From Vespula vulgaris (lineage: Eukaryota; Arthropoda; Insecta; Hymenoptera; Vespidae): a stretch of DNA of 64,000 nucleotides. Shown here in pieces: positions 12,428-25,333 of the stretch (positions are counted from its first letter, which is position 1; every line of letters begins with the position of its first letter). A program made the position numbers and the translations under genes. The notes under the pieces were generated by a model. The model was not told the origin of the DNA. It did no database searches and saw only the letters and a program-made list of their open reading frames with translations. The stretch is from the NCBI RefSeq assembly GCF_905475345.1, contig NC_066604.1:2146501-2210500 (forward strand). Reading direction: 5' to 3'.

Positions 12428-13244
12428 ATGGCCGACCTCAACAAAGAATTAAACGAATATCTTCTCAGTAACAAAAATGAGAAACAGTTTAAAATCTCTG
12501 TACCCTCCGTAACGTTACCGAAGCCGAACATTGGGAAATGGCTTGGAAGAAACGCAGATGAAACGAAGGAAGAAACGGGATGGATTCAAGGAACACAAAA
12601 AGAATGTTGTCCTAGTATGGTAAGTTTCTTCGTTATAACCTTAAAATTTAGATTGACACAATTTTCATATCGTAATTTAATATCGAAACGATGTAATATT
12701 TTACTATTTTTTGTTTTTTTTTTTTTTTCTCTTAGACGAAAATGCAAAGACTGATGGGCTTTATCTTTTGCTTTTTTATGGAATTATTATGCTTTTGTCT
12801 TTCGGCCATGTATATCCCTTTACTTCTTACAAAAGCAAGAAAATTTGCTTTGTTATATACTTTAGGAAGTTCATTCTTTTTATTAAGGTAGGTAAATTAA
12901 TCACTACTAATTAATTATTACTCTAATGAGTTATATATGATAATATTATGAAATAATTTATTGTCATTTGCAGTTTCTGCTTTTTGTGGGGTCCGATAAA
13001 TTATCTAAAATCTCTATTCACAGCTGAAAGAAGATGTTTTACGATATCTTATTTTGTAACATTGATAGGCACATTGTATTTTGCACTCCACTTACAATCA
13101 ACACCATTAACAGTACTTTGTGCTGCTTTACAAATAGTTGCTATGTTATCATTCTTTGTATCAGGTATTCCAGGTGGAACTACAGGCCTAATGTTTTTTA
13201 CCAGAATGTTCAAGTCATCTGTAAATTCTTCTTTACCTGTATGA
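12428..13244 (+). CDS. SFT2D3: SFT2D3-like vesicle transport protein
   Basis: Three exons, 12428-12619, 12736-12887 and 12974-13244, join in phase to a 204-residue protein. The start ATG has the context tcaagATGGCC. The N-terminus MADLNKELNEYL matches the SFT2C/SFT2D3 branch, which opens with a similar helix, rather than the shorter SFT2A/B. A CPSMTKMQRL motif leads into four membrane segments: residues ~70-92, ~104-125, ~137-156 and ~162-182. The protein ends VNSSLPV, like the family. SFT2 proteins are Golgi membrane proteins implicated in fusion of endosome-derived vesicles with the late Golgi. An ATG at 12415 in another frame opens a 19-codon upstream frame overlapping this start. The gene converges with RPP38. 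The assignment rests on whole-length similarity that I recognise. Confidence 0.9.
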
Positions 13245-13568
13245 TATTATTATATTTTAGGTATCAAAAACTACATATTTATAATATAAAGAAATTTTTC
13301 TCTAAAATATCTGTGTCTATAGTTTTCAAAGACTGTATTATATTGTTCTATCATTTTTATGTTGTATTGTGTATACCAATACACATTCTTGTTTATATAT
13401 GTATTTCTGCATAGGATATGTTTTAGAAGATAACTTTTCAAAATTTTTTATTTTTAATACGATCATTATTGTACAAAAGCAATAATGTATAAATAATCAT
13501 AAATATCTCATATACATTTATTTTAACATATAATTAGGTAACAAAAATATTATAATTATTATAATTGA
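13245..13568. other. Convergent 3' region between SFT2D3 and RPP38
   Basis: 324 AT-rich bases separate two convergent stop codons. I see no gene. It must hold both 3' UTRs and polyadenylation sites. Confidence 0.6.
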
Positions 13569-14931
13569 TTATTTATGTAGATTATACCTCTTATTTTTAG
13601 GAACTTTAGTAGCTTTTGTTCTATTATTATTTCCTCGCAATTGTCTTACTTTCAAGGGTAGATACATAATATTATTAGATTTCTTGTTAGAATTCATTTT
13701 TACATCACTTGTATTATTTTTTCTTTTTCTTATTACATCTTTAGATTCGTTAACCTTATCTAAAGAAAAATCGAAATATCTTGTGCTTTGTAAACTTGAT
13801 ATATTGTTATCATTATCATTAAGACTGACATTAGTTATGGAAATAAAATCAGTATTTTCCTCTTGACTATTACTGGTATTACAGGTTGCATTTGGTGGAA
13901 TAAATATTCTTTCTTTGCGTGATGATCTAAACTTATATACATTTTCATCTGGGATTAATTTGTTAACCTCAGAAGTATTTTCTTTAGGTACACTATTATT
14001 TACTTCAGTGACATCAGATATTGTACAATCTAAAGCTTCATCAGAGGGGAATATTTGTAATGACTGTGTTGATGCAGGATAATTTTTAGATATTTCCAAT
14101 ACATTATTGTATAACGTATAAAAATGATGATCTGAAGATAACACTACTTTCTATAATCAAAAATACATTGAATTTAGATAAAATAAATTTGTTTTCACTC
14201 GTACATAAATATAAAGATCATACCTTCAAAGCAAATGCAGAACATTTAAATCCAATATTCTCTAGCGTAAGAATTTTAAAAAAAGGTACAAGAAGCAATG
14301 GTACTTTTTTCATCTGCGCCATCATAATAATATGCTTTATTAAAAATGGTGGTTCCACATTAGCATCTAATAGGACACAACATGCTGTGTTTCTTTCTAA
14401 TGAACGTGTAACAGTATTGATACCAAGGTACACTGAATTTCTAAAAAAAAAAAAAGAAATGAATTATTCAAAATAATCTTTTTTTTTAATTTATAAAGAC
14501 TTACAATATATCCTTATTAGATAATGATTGTTTACTAATTTCTGGTTCTTCTTTTACTTCTATTTCTGTACTTTTCTTTTTTGTAACTGATGATGATCTT
14601 CTTAATGCGGGAAATAAACTATAAAATATTAATATAATTAATTTATTTATATAATCACACACGCATTAATATATCAACTTACTCTATCAGTATGGAACCT
14701 AGTTTAACATTATCCTCCTCGTTTAGCACAGGCCTGTTAATAAAAAATAACATTATTGATTGTTAACTTTTATAAAGTAAAAAATATATTATATTGAAAA
14801 GTAAAAAAAAAATATATATACCAATAATTATCATGTGGTTGAGCTAGGACATTACGCAATCCTTTCATAGGTCCTTTTTTTGCTGACAAACTTCGTCTTT
14901 GTTGTTGTTTTGTTAATATTGGTGTACTCAT
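13569..14931 (-). CDS. RPP38: RPP38, ribonuclease P/MRP subunit p38
   Basis: Five minus-strand exons, 14822-14931, 14683-14733, 14505-14618, 14224-14440 and 13569-14150, join in phase to a 357-residue protein. Exon 4 encodes the L7Ae/L30e-type core: LGINTVTRSLERNTACCVLL, then a segment reading PPFLIKHIIMMAQ, and ending GFKCSAFALK. The GxNxVTRxLER motif is the hallmark of RPP38, which binds kink-turns in RNase P and RNase MRP RNA for tRNA and rRNA maturation in the nucleus. A Lys/Arg-rich C-terminal tail (YLPLKVRQLR then KVPKNKR) corresponds to the basic tail of the human protein. The acidic Ser/Asn-rich linker at residues ~180-320 makes it longer than human RPP38 (about 283 aa). It diverges from Bmcp with about 780 bases between starts. 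Confidence 0.9.
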
Positions 14932-15713
14932 GATGGAATTGATATTGTTGAGATCAAAACAATGATATACGTGTGATTACTTCTAAAATCATGGATAAAA
15001 ATTAAGTAAAGACGTACAATGTTTCTCAAGTTTTCGGTCAAATGCACTTAGTGGCCACCTAGTGTTAGTTTAAGAAAACAAAAAATAAGATAACATTGCA
15101 TCAAGACATATACTCCATCTGTTTAAACAAATAATCTTTAATATATTTTCATTTGAAACATCTAATTTGAATTACTACAATTAGTACGTAAATAATAATT
15201 AATGAATATGAGGTTACGTATTTAAAGTCAACATGATAAATAATATGGGATAAACAACAACATTTCATATTAATTTTGTAATCATTATCAGCAAATAAAT
15301 TTTTCTTTCTGTATGTTTCGTCAGATGTTTTGGCTCGTTTCTGATGAGATATTTCGTATCTTATTTATTTCGTAAATTCTATGAACACGTCTATTATAAT
15401 TTTTAGTTTCTGGTTGACGAATGAGCTCTCGTGATTGTATACGAGGGAGAATATTTTAAATTAATCTTTTTAAGTAGATTGACGTTGTTTAATATTGTGA
15501 AATATTTTTATTATTATTGCATCAGTATACAAAAAGAGTATAAATTGTTATACTTTTAATAAACTTCGTGGGTAATGTAATTATTTGTGAAATATTATTT
15601 CATTGTATACAGTTATTATAATAATTGTCATCACAAGGGATTTGTTTTGCATATATGTATAAAAAATTTTAACAAACTTCTAGAATTTATTGCTAATAAA
15701 ATAACCAAAGGTA
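14932..15713. promoter_or_regulatory. Divergent promoter region, RPP38 / Bmcp
   Basis: This is the only space between two head-to-head start codons, so both promoters should lie here. It is AT-rich with no clear TATA box or other motif I would name. No ORF of note is present. Confidence 0.45.
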
Positions 15714-18565
15714 ATGGGAGAAAGAGAATCTAATGATTGGCGACCTTTTGTTTATGGAGGCCTTGCTTCTATTGTTGCAGAGTTAGGTAGGATTGTTAAA
15801 ATAAAACAATTTTATAAAGATCTTACATTTTCATAAATATTATAGAAGAAATAGTATTCATTGTTCCAATATCTATCTTTTATTAGGTACTTTTCCTTTG
15901 GATACAACAAAGACACGTTTGCAAGTGCAAGGTCAAAAATTAGATAGAAAGCATGCGCATTTAAAATATTCTGGTATGATTAATGCTTTACTCCAAATAT
16001 CCAAAGAAGAAGGATTCAGAGCATTATATTCTGGGTATATTTTTGTTAGAAATATATATTAAGATATAGTATTATATAATAATGTTATAACAATAGTTTA
16101 GTAGTTGTTTATAAACATATTATTTAAGCTTTGAAAATTATGATATTTATAAAGCGATGTTTTTTAATTTCTATAGGATTAGTTCGGCTATTCTTAGGCA
16201 GGCTACTTATGGAACTATAAAATTTGGAACTTATTATTCTCTTCAAGAAATAGCTATAAAAAAATGGGGAAGAGATGATGCAGTACTTATTAATATTATA
16301 TGTGCAACATTAGCTGGTGCAATATCAAGTGCAATAGCTAATCCTACAGATGTGATAAAAGTTCGTATGCAAGTTACGGGTATCGATGCAAATCTGTCCT
16401 TAGTGAGTTGTTTCCAAGATCTGTATCAACATGAAGGTGTTCGTGGTTTATGGAGGGTAACGTATAAAGCTTATAAATTTAAATTTTGTCAGAAATGAAG
16501 TAACATTAGGAGCTTTATCACAAAAGAAAGTTTCATTGTAAGTAATTAGATTTGTATACAAGATAATAATTTATATTCTTACAGGGTGTAGGACCTACTG
16601 CTCAAAGAGCTGCTATCATTGCAGCAGTAGAATTACCTATTTATGATTTTAGTAAGGTGAAATTTATGGATTTTCTTGGAGACAGCATTAGTAACCATTT
16701 TTTGTAAGTGCTAATCATTTGATAAAAACAAAATTTAATCATACATGTGCATTGGCACAAACTATAATGTTTTGGAAATGTTCTATAATGATAATTGATT
16801 AAAATATCAGATTGATTAAATTACAATTATTTAACATTACTTATAGTACAAGATTGAATTTCTTTTTTAATTCTAAAAAAATATTTTTTTATAAATATAA
16901 TTTATACATGTGTTAAACATATTGTATGTTACAAACATTGTATTATATAATGCATGTTGTACAATGTGCATTACTGATACTACTTGTATGAGCTTAACCC
17001 TTATCCGAGCAATTTTTTACTCTTTTTATATCGCAAAATATCAGTGATTTGTATCTTACCATAAATTATAGTTAAACCTATCGTTTTATATAATTAAAAA
17101 AAATACTTATATATTTCAATTTTGATAATTGGCTCTTTAAAATATCTATGAAAAACGTCCCATATAATACATGATGTCATGTGAATACATTCTGTCATCT
17201 CAAAGGTTTGTCTTCCTTATTAATTTTTATTTCGATGTGCACTTTGTTTATGCTTTATTTTATATAACATTTTGTCACACATTAATGTGTTGTCAGATCA
17301 ATTGACATAATAATAACATAATAATATTTTGTCTCTCAAAACTTTAGGTTTTAGCAATGGATTTAGCATTGTACATGATGGAGTTATATAATGTTTGTAT
17401 TAATAAAAAAGAACAATCATTTCCTAAAATATCAACATTTTATTTCCAGGTCCATACTCATTATCTTGCACATGGGCATAAGCAGTACATGGATATTGAG
17501 ATGACCTCAGAGACTTGACACTAAAGTGTTCAGCACTCCATGTTCAGTATAAGTTTGTTGACACGTTCCTGCAGATGTTCTGCAACACAAACCTTTTTGG
17601 TTAGCAATTTATGCATCCCCTGAGCTTTAGAAAATCCATTTACTAATTGCTAAACAGTGCATAATTAAAAAATCTATGTGATTTCAATGTCAATGGCAGT
17701 GAAAAAATCTTCCTGTTTTTATTAGTATTTTTATTTTCTTTTTTATCCCAAAATGCATTAATTGATACTAACAATAATTTTGTATGCTTTCCTGTAATAA
17801 TCATGTGTCATCACAGACATCATATATTTTAATATAAATTCATGCATAATGCCTGGATAAGGGTTCTCTTCTTATAATATAAATATTTACAGAATATGTA
17901 AATATGTATACGAATGATGTAAATTATAGTACATTTTTTTCTTATAACTATCACATATAAGAAGTAAATTTCTGTAGTTATTAATTTTATAGTTCATTGT
18001 GATCTGTTAGCTGCAACTTTTATAATTCGATAATTTATGACAAAATTAAAAACTATTTCATAACTGAATCTGCAAACAATTGGTTAGACAAAAATTACAA
18101 ACTGATATAACTTATATAAATTTTATATTTCAGATCTAGTTTTATTGCCAGTATGGGAAGTGCGATTGCTTCTACTCCCATAGATGTTGTACGTGTGAGT
18201 AACTATCCAATTATAAGATCAACAATTAAATATATTTGCTGTGCAAAGTTTACTTTCATCTGCATTTTAATTGTAGACACGATTGATGAATCAAAGAAGG
18301 GTCTCAACTTCTTGTGGCAAGTTACCACCTCATATTTATAGTGGAAGTATGGACTGTTTTATTCAAGTATGTAAATTTGTTAATAACAATGCATTTGTTC
18401 TTTGAGTCTTCTTAAATTAAAACAATATGGTATGCTTTACTCTTTCAGACCATAAAAAATGAAGGATTTTTTGCATTATATAAAGGGTTTATACCGACAT
18501 GGTTTAGGATGGGTCCATGGAATATTATATTCTTTATTACTTATGAACAATTAAAACAACTTTAA
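15714..18565 (+). CDS. Bmcp: Brain mitochondrial carrier protein (SLC25A14/30, UCP5-like)
   Basis: Seven exons, 15714-15786, 15887-16034, 16177-16456, 16585-16703, 18134-18194, 18277-18366 and 18449-18565, join in phase to 295 residues, the normal length for the family. The three mitochondrial-carrier signatures Px[DE]xx[KR] are all present: PLDTTK, PTDVIK and PIDVVR, the last ending exactly at an exon border. The segments QATYGTIKFGTYYSL, GLWRGVGPTAQRAAI, ALYKGF and MGPWNIIFFITYEQLKQL are typical of the BMCP1/KMCP1 branch. It is an inner-membrane transporter with six helices; Drosophila Bmcp affects energy balance and oxidative stress. Intron 4 is 1.4 kb against 80-150 bases for most of the others and contains a candidate transposon. 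Confidence 0.93.
16998..17863. mobile_element. Candidate non-autonomous piggyBac-like element in Bmcp intron 4
   Basis: The left end reads TTAA followed by CCCTTATCCGAGCA; the right end reads TGCCTGGATAAGGG. The right end reverse-complemented is CCCTTATCCAGGCA, giving 14-base inverted termini with 12 matches. TTAA next to CCC is the insertion pattern of piggyBac elements. The right flank is TTCT instead of TTAA, which may be decay. The 866-base interior has no transposase frame I can see. It sits in an intron that is about ten times longer than most of its neighbours, consistent with a late insertion. Inference from termini only. Confidence 0.5.
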
Positions 18566-19670
18566 TCATTACTAGCTTATCTCACAAAACGTCTAAGTAT
18601 TGATCCTATTAAAAATTAGGTTTGAAAATCTAACAGTATATAAAAACTGAAATATTGTATTTTTTTCTTTTTTTTATCATTTAATTTTAAGACTTTTTTT
18701 ATCAATGTATGTTTGTGTCCTTTATAGTTAATAGCAATTAATGTACAGATATTCCTTAAATGATGACATTGTAAAAAGTGTATAACATACTTTTTTAATT
18801 AATGAAAACCAATCTAAGAGTTTAAAAACAATATTCATATAGCTGCGCTCGATCTATAATTTGCATTTCATTTGCATTTCACGATATAGTAATAAAAAAT
18901 ACAGGATATTTCTAATATACTTTAGAAAGGATATATTTTTTTCAATAAAAGTATTTAAAAGAAATGTTTTTGAAGTATACTTAAATGACTTATATAAAAG
19001 TTCTGTAAAAAGATGAAATAATCTAATTAAATTCATATCTAGTCAACTAAAAAAATGTTTAAATCCAAAATTATAAAGTATTATGAAAATTCATATAATT
19101 AATAATGGGAATACTATGTAAAAATACACATAGAACATAACTTAAATTTAATATTTATATTTTCTGAGGGATCTATGGTATATTATATATTGTCCAGATA
19201 ATTAATCTTATTTTATGTATAATATAAAATCATCATTTTAAAATACTAACAAAAGATCTGCATACATGTAACTATTATAAAATATAAATGTTCGCAAATA
19301 TAATCGACATAAAATTAAATATTCTTCTATAATTCATTTTTATAAAATAAAAACAACAATTTTTTTTTTAAACAGCATATTTAATTTCATCTTTTGATAT
19401 AAATATATATTACAATGTTCTTGGATTGTAACAAGATAATAGTCCTTATTTAAAGATATTAATACATAATAATAATAATAATAATAATAGTAATAGTAAT
19501 AATAATAAAGTAAAGAATACTTAAAACATGTTTAAACATGTTTAAACTTATATTTCCAAAACAATTACTTTTTTTATCGCTAACAAATATTACATCAGAT
19601 TAAAAAGTAATATTGCAATCTTTGTTTTTATAAATGTTTACTTTGCAATATTTGATAGACTGAATACTCA
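18566..19670. other. Convergent intergenic region, Bmcp / FAN
   Basis: About 1.1 kb of very AT-rich sequence lies between two convergent stops. It contains an (AAT/AGT)n run near 19468-19508 and several aataaa-like strings. No ORF or RNA gene is apparent. Confidence 0.6.
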
Positions 19671-22600
19671 TCATTCCTTTTTGCATTCCCACACTATAAC
19701 TTTTCTATCTTTTCCACCTGTTATAATCATGCTATTGTTAGTTGTTATTGCTATTGTAAAAAGTGGTCCTAAAATAGTTGAAAAACAATTGTATTATTAT
19801 GTGTATTTAATTAATACTTTCAAAAAGATACAATATATGGTGTAATACCGTCATGACAATGGATTTTTGACAAAAAAGCTGCTTCTGGAAATTTCCATAA
19901 GCTGATATTTCCAATGCTATCTCCTATTAACAATAGCATCCCATTCCATTTTAATGTGAGTGCTTCATGTTCTAAACTTGTGTGATAAATCTGAGTACTT
20001 GTATGAATGTCAATAATATTCAATGTTTGATCTTCTGCACAAGAAATGATGCTTTTGCATTCAGGATCAAATGTCATTGTATTTACTTTCCCAGTGTGAC
20101 CTTTTTTTATAAGATAAAATGAAATATAAAAAAATGTTAGTCTATTCTGAAAAGTCATTTTTAACATTTATATTGTAAATAATATAAAAAAAAATTACCT
20201 TTAACAGTGAATTGTAAATTGTAATTGTCCATACTCCACAAAAATAATTCTCCATCTTCCGTGCCAGATATTAATAACATCTCATTGCTATAAATTTCCA
20301 AGTAAATTTCAACTTACTAGTAGAATTCATCATAATGAATTGAAACTTTCAAATTATGAAAAAAGATTACCTTGATATATCAATACATGTTATTTTTGAA
20401 TCATGATCCAGCTGAGCTATAAAGTATTCTGAAGGTTTAATTTTGGGTCCTGAGACATAGCTCCGCCAAACTTTGGCAGTACAATCCCATGATCCAGAAA
20501 TAATAATCTGTCGTGTGGGACTCCATGCTAAACAAGAAACTGCATCTTCATGAGCTTGCAATGTATCAATCGTTCTACCAAATTCTATATCATAAAATAT
20601 TCTGGAAATTATAACATCAACTAAGTCTTGTATAATAATGTGTTAAGATTAGATGCAAAAATATTTTTTTAATATAATAATGGATATCTATTTACAGTGT
20701 ATTATCCCACGAGCCAACAACAAGTATATTATGAGACGATGCTGTATAATATGATATACAGGATGAAAGAGGCAAAGAAGATAAAGAAACACTTCGTGTA
20801 GGTTTTTTGTCTTTTATAGAATATAGTTTAAACATGCCATCGTGACCCACTGATAATATTTCATCATATGTTCCTTTATTAGTTACTGTGATACAGCATA
20901 CTCCTTCCTTATGTGATTGAAATGTTAAAAATTCAGACAAATGTATTGAGTCACTTATGAGAGATTTTTCATCTGAAAAATATACTCCACTTTTATCTAT
21001 CCATGTGAAAAAATATAATACTACATATATTTAAAATATTTGGATATAATTAAATTAATAGAAGACTCACTCAGATCAGTCATGTCTGAAACAGTTAATG
21101 TTGCAGTTTGTAATGTATCTATAATTGGTATTAATCTTTTGGGATGAGGTAGAGTAAAAACTTGTTTTGGAATTTGTCCAAATTCCATGATTTGTACTTC
21201 TAATCCATGTCGATCATTAATATCTCGAATCGTATCTAAATCTACTGCCCCCTCATAACACAAGTGAAAAAATACTGTAACAATATATAAATTTAGATAT
21301 AATGAATTTCCATCATTTAAAAAAAGTAATTTAGATAATTAAATGTTATTACAATTATCAGCTTTCTCTGCTTCAATTCCTCTTTGCTTATATCCAAAGA
21401 TCAAATCTATCCAATGGTGTAAATTTTTAGAAACATAATCACTTTCTAAGGCATTTCTTAATTTTTGTATAAAATCTGAAGGTCCTGAAATATTATATTT
21501 ATTGTTATAGTTAAAAAAAGATTACAATAAAAATACACACATGTACAATTAAAATATTTTACCTTCTGCCCAAGGTGGTAACTGCACATCACCGATTTTT
21601 GTACCATCATGTCGATAACCGAAATCAATACCATAACTATTTACTAAAAAATCACCACCATTGTTTGTGTCATAAAACTCTGGGATCAATTCTTTAAAGT
21701 CAGACATGTTCACCAAAACATTTTTCCATACGTCAGCTACACTGTTAGGTATTTTATTTGCAAGAGTGAAACAAAAAATCGATTCTGCATTCTGGTATTA
21801 AAAGTATGAGTCTGATATTAAAGGCAAGTACAATGAAATACTATTTTGTAAATACACAACACTATTAAATTTATAGCTTTATCAAAGACATTACAGGCAT
21901 GAATTAAAATACAAAACATTTTTCATCATTATTTGCGTATAAAGAGAATATAATTAAGTTAATTATAATACCTGTTAAACATTCTATCAGGATGGTCGAA
22001 TCTTCCATTTTGAAGACAAAGCATATATTGTGGATACTTTCTCACTAAGTAAAATAATACAAAACCTGGTGCACTATAATGAGATCCATATAGAAATTTT
22101 GGTTCTAACATTTCTGAGTAACGTTCCTATATAAAAAAAAAAAAAAATTATTTATAATCATAAAATCTATATTAATAGTTTTTTAATAATGCTTTACCTT
22201 TAATCTTTCTAATCTAGTAGGTTCAAGAGCACCAATAGGTTTAGAAAGATCTCTATATATATCAGGGTTGTCCAAATCCAATGTTGCAGATGTATAATCT
22301 TTTATTATCCAAGGTATTACAGGATACTGAGTCAAATCATGGAAAGTTCTGTCTGCCAGACTAAAACATAATTATTATTTAATTTACAATTTTTATTATA
22401 ATATCTTGTATATTTTTACCTGTTAATATACAAAAGGTAATCATAATTTGATAGAGAACCATTCTGCCACCTCATTGTCATTTGATTTTGAGGAACTGTT
22501 TCTAGAGATACAGCAGATTGATCTAATAACTTTCTATGAAGTTCATCCCTGTCACTTTGATTGTTTAAAGAAAGAAACAAGTATTCAATTTTACCATCAG

Positions 22601-23805
22601 GTTGCTTTTGCCATTTTATTTCAAGACCCTGTTTGCAATAAAAATTATTACTCAATAAATAGATCAAATGTTATCATTAGTAATTTAAATACTTACAACT
22701 TGTCTCAAAAGAAATCTTCTTTGTATAATACTACTTATATCTTTTAACTGTATTTTTAAAACAGGATGCTGAAAAAAAATTCAATTAACAATAGAACATG
22801 TTATAATATAAATATAATTAAATATTACTAACCTGATCCATATTGTTATAAGGTTGAAAATATAATCTGGATGTAGTTAATAATACCCTGCCTGGATTAA
22901 CTACAAGTGGTAACACTTTATTTGCTTGAATTTCTAACACAACCGTTTCATATAAATCTTCTAGCCAAGATGTATCAAAAGATACACGTGATTGTCTGGA
23001 GTGAACTATAGTCATTATCTTTAAAAGAGAGTAAATAAATCAATAAATATTTATTACTTAATAATAAATTCTATGTAAAAATATATATACCATTGCATTT
23101 TGTTCAGCTGTTGGCAAAGTAGCAGCACGAAGTAATTGCAACATTTGAGGAAGACAATTTTCTATTTTTGCATAATTAAAACAAAATTGGAAAGTTGCAT
23201 TTTTGTGAATAAATTTGTATGGTGCAAGAACATTTTTTTCTAACATCTCCACATACTGTTTACATTGAATATTCAACATATTATTACATCTAAAAAATTA
23301 TTATGCATCATCATTTAATGACAATTAATAATATTATATTGAACCTACCTAAATAACATTGTAAAATTATGCCTACCCTTCTATATTATCTTCTGAATTA
23401 TACTGCTCAACACTTATAGTTTCTTTAAGTTGTATTTTGATCAAAGGTTGAATGAAATCATTATTTACAAAAACCAACGACTTTGAACAAAGTTTCAATC
23501 TTCCATCTATCCATTCTCTTTGTTCTGGAAACAACGGTTCTATTGCTCTCATCTGAACGCTATAATCTTCAAAAAATATTTCTCCTGGCTCTAACAGGAG
23601 CATTGTAAATCTTAAAAAAAAAAGAATGATTTGTTTTGCATATTCTACAGATCAGTTTTACGTCATAAAACTAAATTAACTTAAATGTTTATAAATTTTG
23701 ATAAAATAATATGACACTGATTGTATAGTAATTTTTTACTATTATTTATAAGTTTATATAAAATGAATCCGATTAAGAATGAGTAACTCACCTTTCTTTT
23801 TCCAT
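19671..23805 (-). CDS. NSMAF: Protein FAN (NSMAF), BEACH-WD40 protein
   Basis: Sixteen minus-strand exons: 23792-23805, 23377-23610, 23091-23289, 22833-23018, 22697-22768, 22420-22628, 22198-22360, 21972-22126, 21563-21741, 21353-21484, 21071-21274, 20696-20972, 20371-20601, 20199-20287, 19849-20100 and 19671-19768. They join in phase to 897 residues, near the human length. The start MEKERFTMLLLEPGE and the GRLKLCSKSL motif match the FAN N-terminal GRAM-like domain. A PH-like part (VVNPGRVLLTTSRLYFQP) follows, then the BEACH domain from about residue 305 (FPVIPWI-type block read here as YPVIPWIIKDYTS, SKPIGALEPTRLERLK, KFLYGSHYSAPGFVLFYLVR, LPPWAEGPSDFI, WIDLIFGYKQRG). The rest is WD40 repeats (GSWDCTAKVWR, SGTEDGELFLWSM, TGGKDRKVIVWE). 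FAN links the TNF receptor to neutral sphingomyelinase in mammals. The acceptor of exon 12 could instead be at 21020. Confidence 0.93.
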
Positions 23806-25333
23806 ATTATATATTTATAAGTATAAAAGGATTTTCCATATACATATCACAATCGTTGTTTCTTCTGCTATTTATGTACACATGTAAACTATGCACATTC
23901 ATTTCGGACAAACATTCTAAATTACACAAAAAGCGCAGTTTTATATTTTAAATAAATAACAATTGCATCAGAATGGTTATGAATCACGAAAAAGTTTACT
24001 TTAGTGGTTTAAACCAATGATATTTCATGATTAAGATAATGTATTGTAATCTACGATTGCAATAGTCAAGGGACTTTTTTTTTCAAGAGGGGTTATTTTA
24101 TTTATTATAATTGCAACGATATATTCGAAATCATATTTATAAATCGATAAATTTTATTGAATTTAATAAGTTATAATAATCGTAAACAATGTATTTCGAA
24201 ATGTTTATATTATCTATTATTATCGACAAAGCAAAACAATTACCGACCGAGTATCATTGCCGCGGTATACAAAAACATTCGACGCGATCGTCAGTTGTTC
24301 GACGGACGCCTCAAGAGTAGGTATTTCGTAACGGAGCTCCCAGTCACGTAAGTTTTATTATTTTAATTATTATTATTACAATATTTTAATCTTAATTATA
24401 AAAATCGAAGAAATCTACAAGAAGTGTTATTTATACTATCGATTAGGAATATGCGTTATTATATGTGTAAGATGTGTTAATATACGTGTAAGAAGGATCC
24501 TTGACATCGTGTGCGTCGTACTTTTAATCCAATAAATTTTTATTTTTCTACGCTTTTAATAGAATTATTTAATGATATTGTGTAATAAATACATGTCCTT
24601 TGTACTAATATTTAAGATATTTATTATATTATACTTTAATCATCGACTCTTCAATGAATTTACGTCTTCATTACGACAGATTCTTAAGTGCAAATTTCGT
24701 GCGTCGTAAATAATTTTTATGTGTATATTTCGTTTCACCTATATGACATTGAGGTTATTCACGATATTCCGCGATGTATTGTTGTATTATTTGGAAATAT
24801 AAATAAAAGAATATTCCTTTGAATGAAGTTAGAAATAAAGGTATAGTTAAATGCGTAGCAGAAGCAGAATGTTGCTTGAAAATTTCTGAAGTTCGGAGAA
24901 ATTTTTATTAAGGTACGTACAATACAAGATACTTTATTTCTTATATAAATTATACAAGTTGGGTCTCCGTAGCAGCAACCTCCACGTGGTGGGACCCGGA
25001 CAATCGATATTACTTGCGATGTAACATATATTCTGTAATTCTAGCGTAAAAACAACGCAAGTACTGTCGAGCTGATGGCTGCTTATTTTGGCTTATAGAA
25101 TATTATTTTGTTATTGAAAAAGAAAAATGTATGTTTCAATTACTAGTATGTTTCACGTAGTACTTTTCAAATGATTGATTAATAATAATAATAATAATAA
25201 TAATAATTTTCCAAATTCGTTTCGATCGTTCGTCCTTCGTCGCATCTCCAGAGTTTCGTTATTTTATTCTCATAATTAGAACGTATTTTATTTCTCATCG
25301 AATTTGTTTATCAACATTAGGGATTAATTAGAA
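23806..25333. promoter_or_regulatory. Divergent promoter and 5' UTR, FAN / C18orf63-like gene
   Basis: 1.5 kb separates two divergent starts. A GC-richer stretch around 24280-24347 ends in a good donor (cac|gtaagt at 24348) and is a likely non-coding first exon of the + strand gene. The matching acceptor would be tcaacattag at 25311-25320, just before the ATG at 25334. The inferred intron holds an unusual GC-rich hairpin at 24961-24998 and an (AAT)n run near 25183. Confidence 0.45.
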
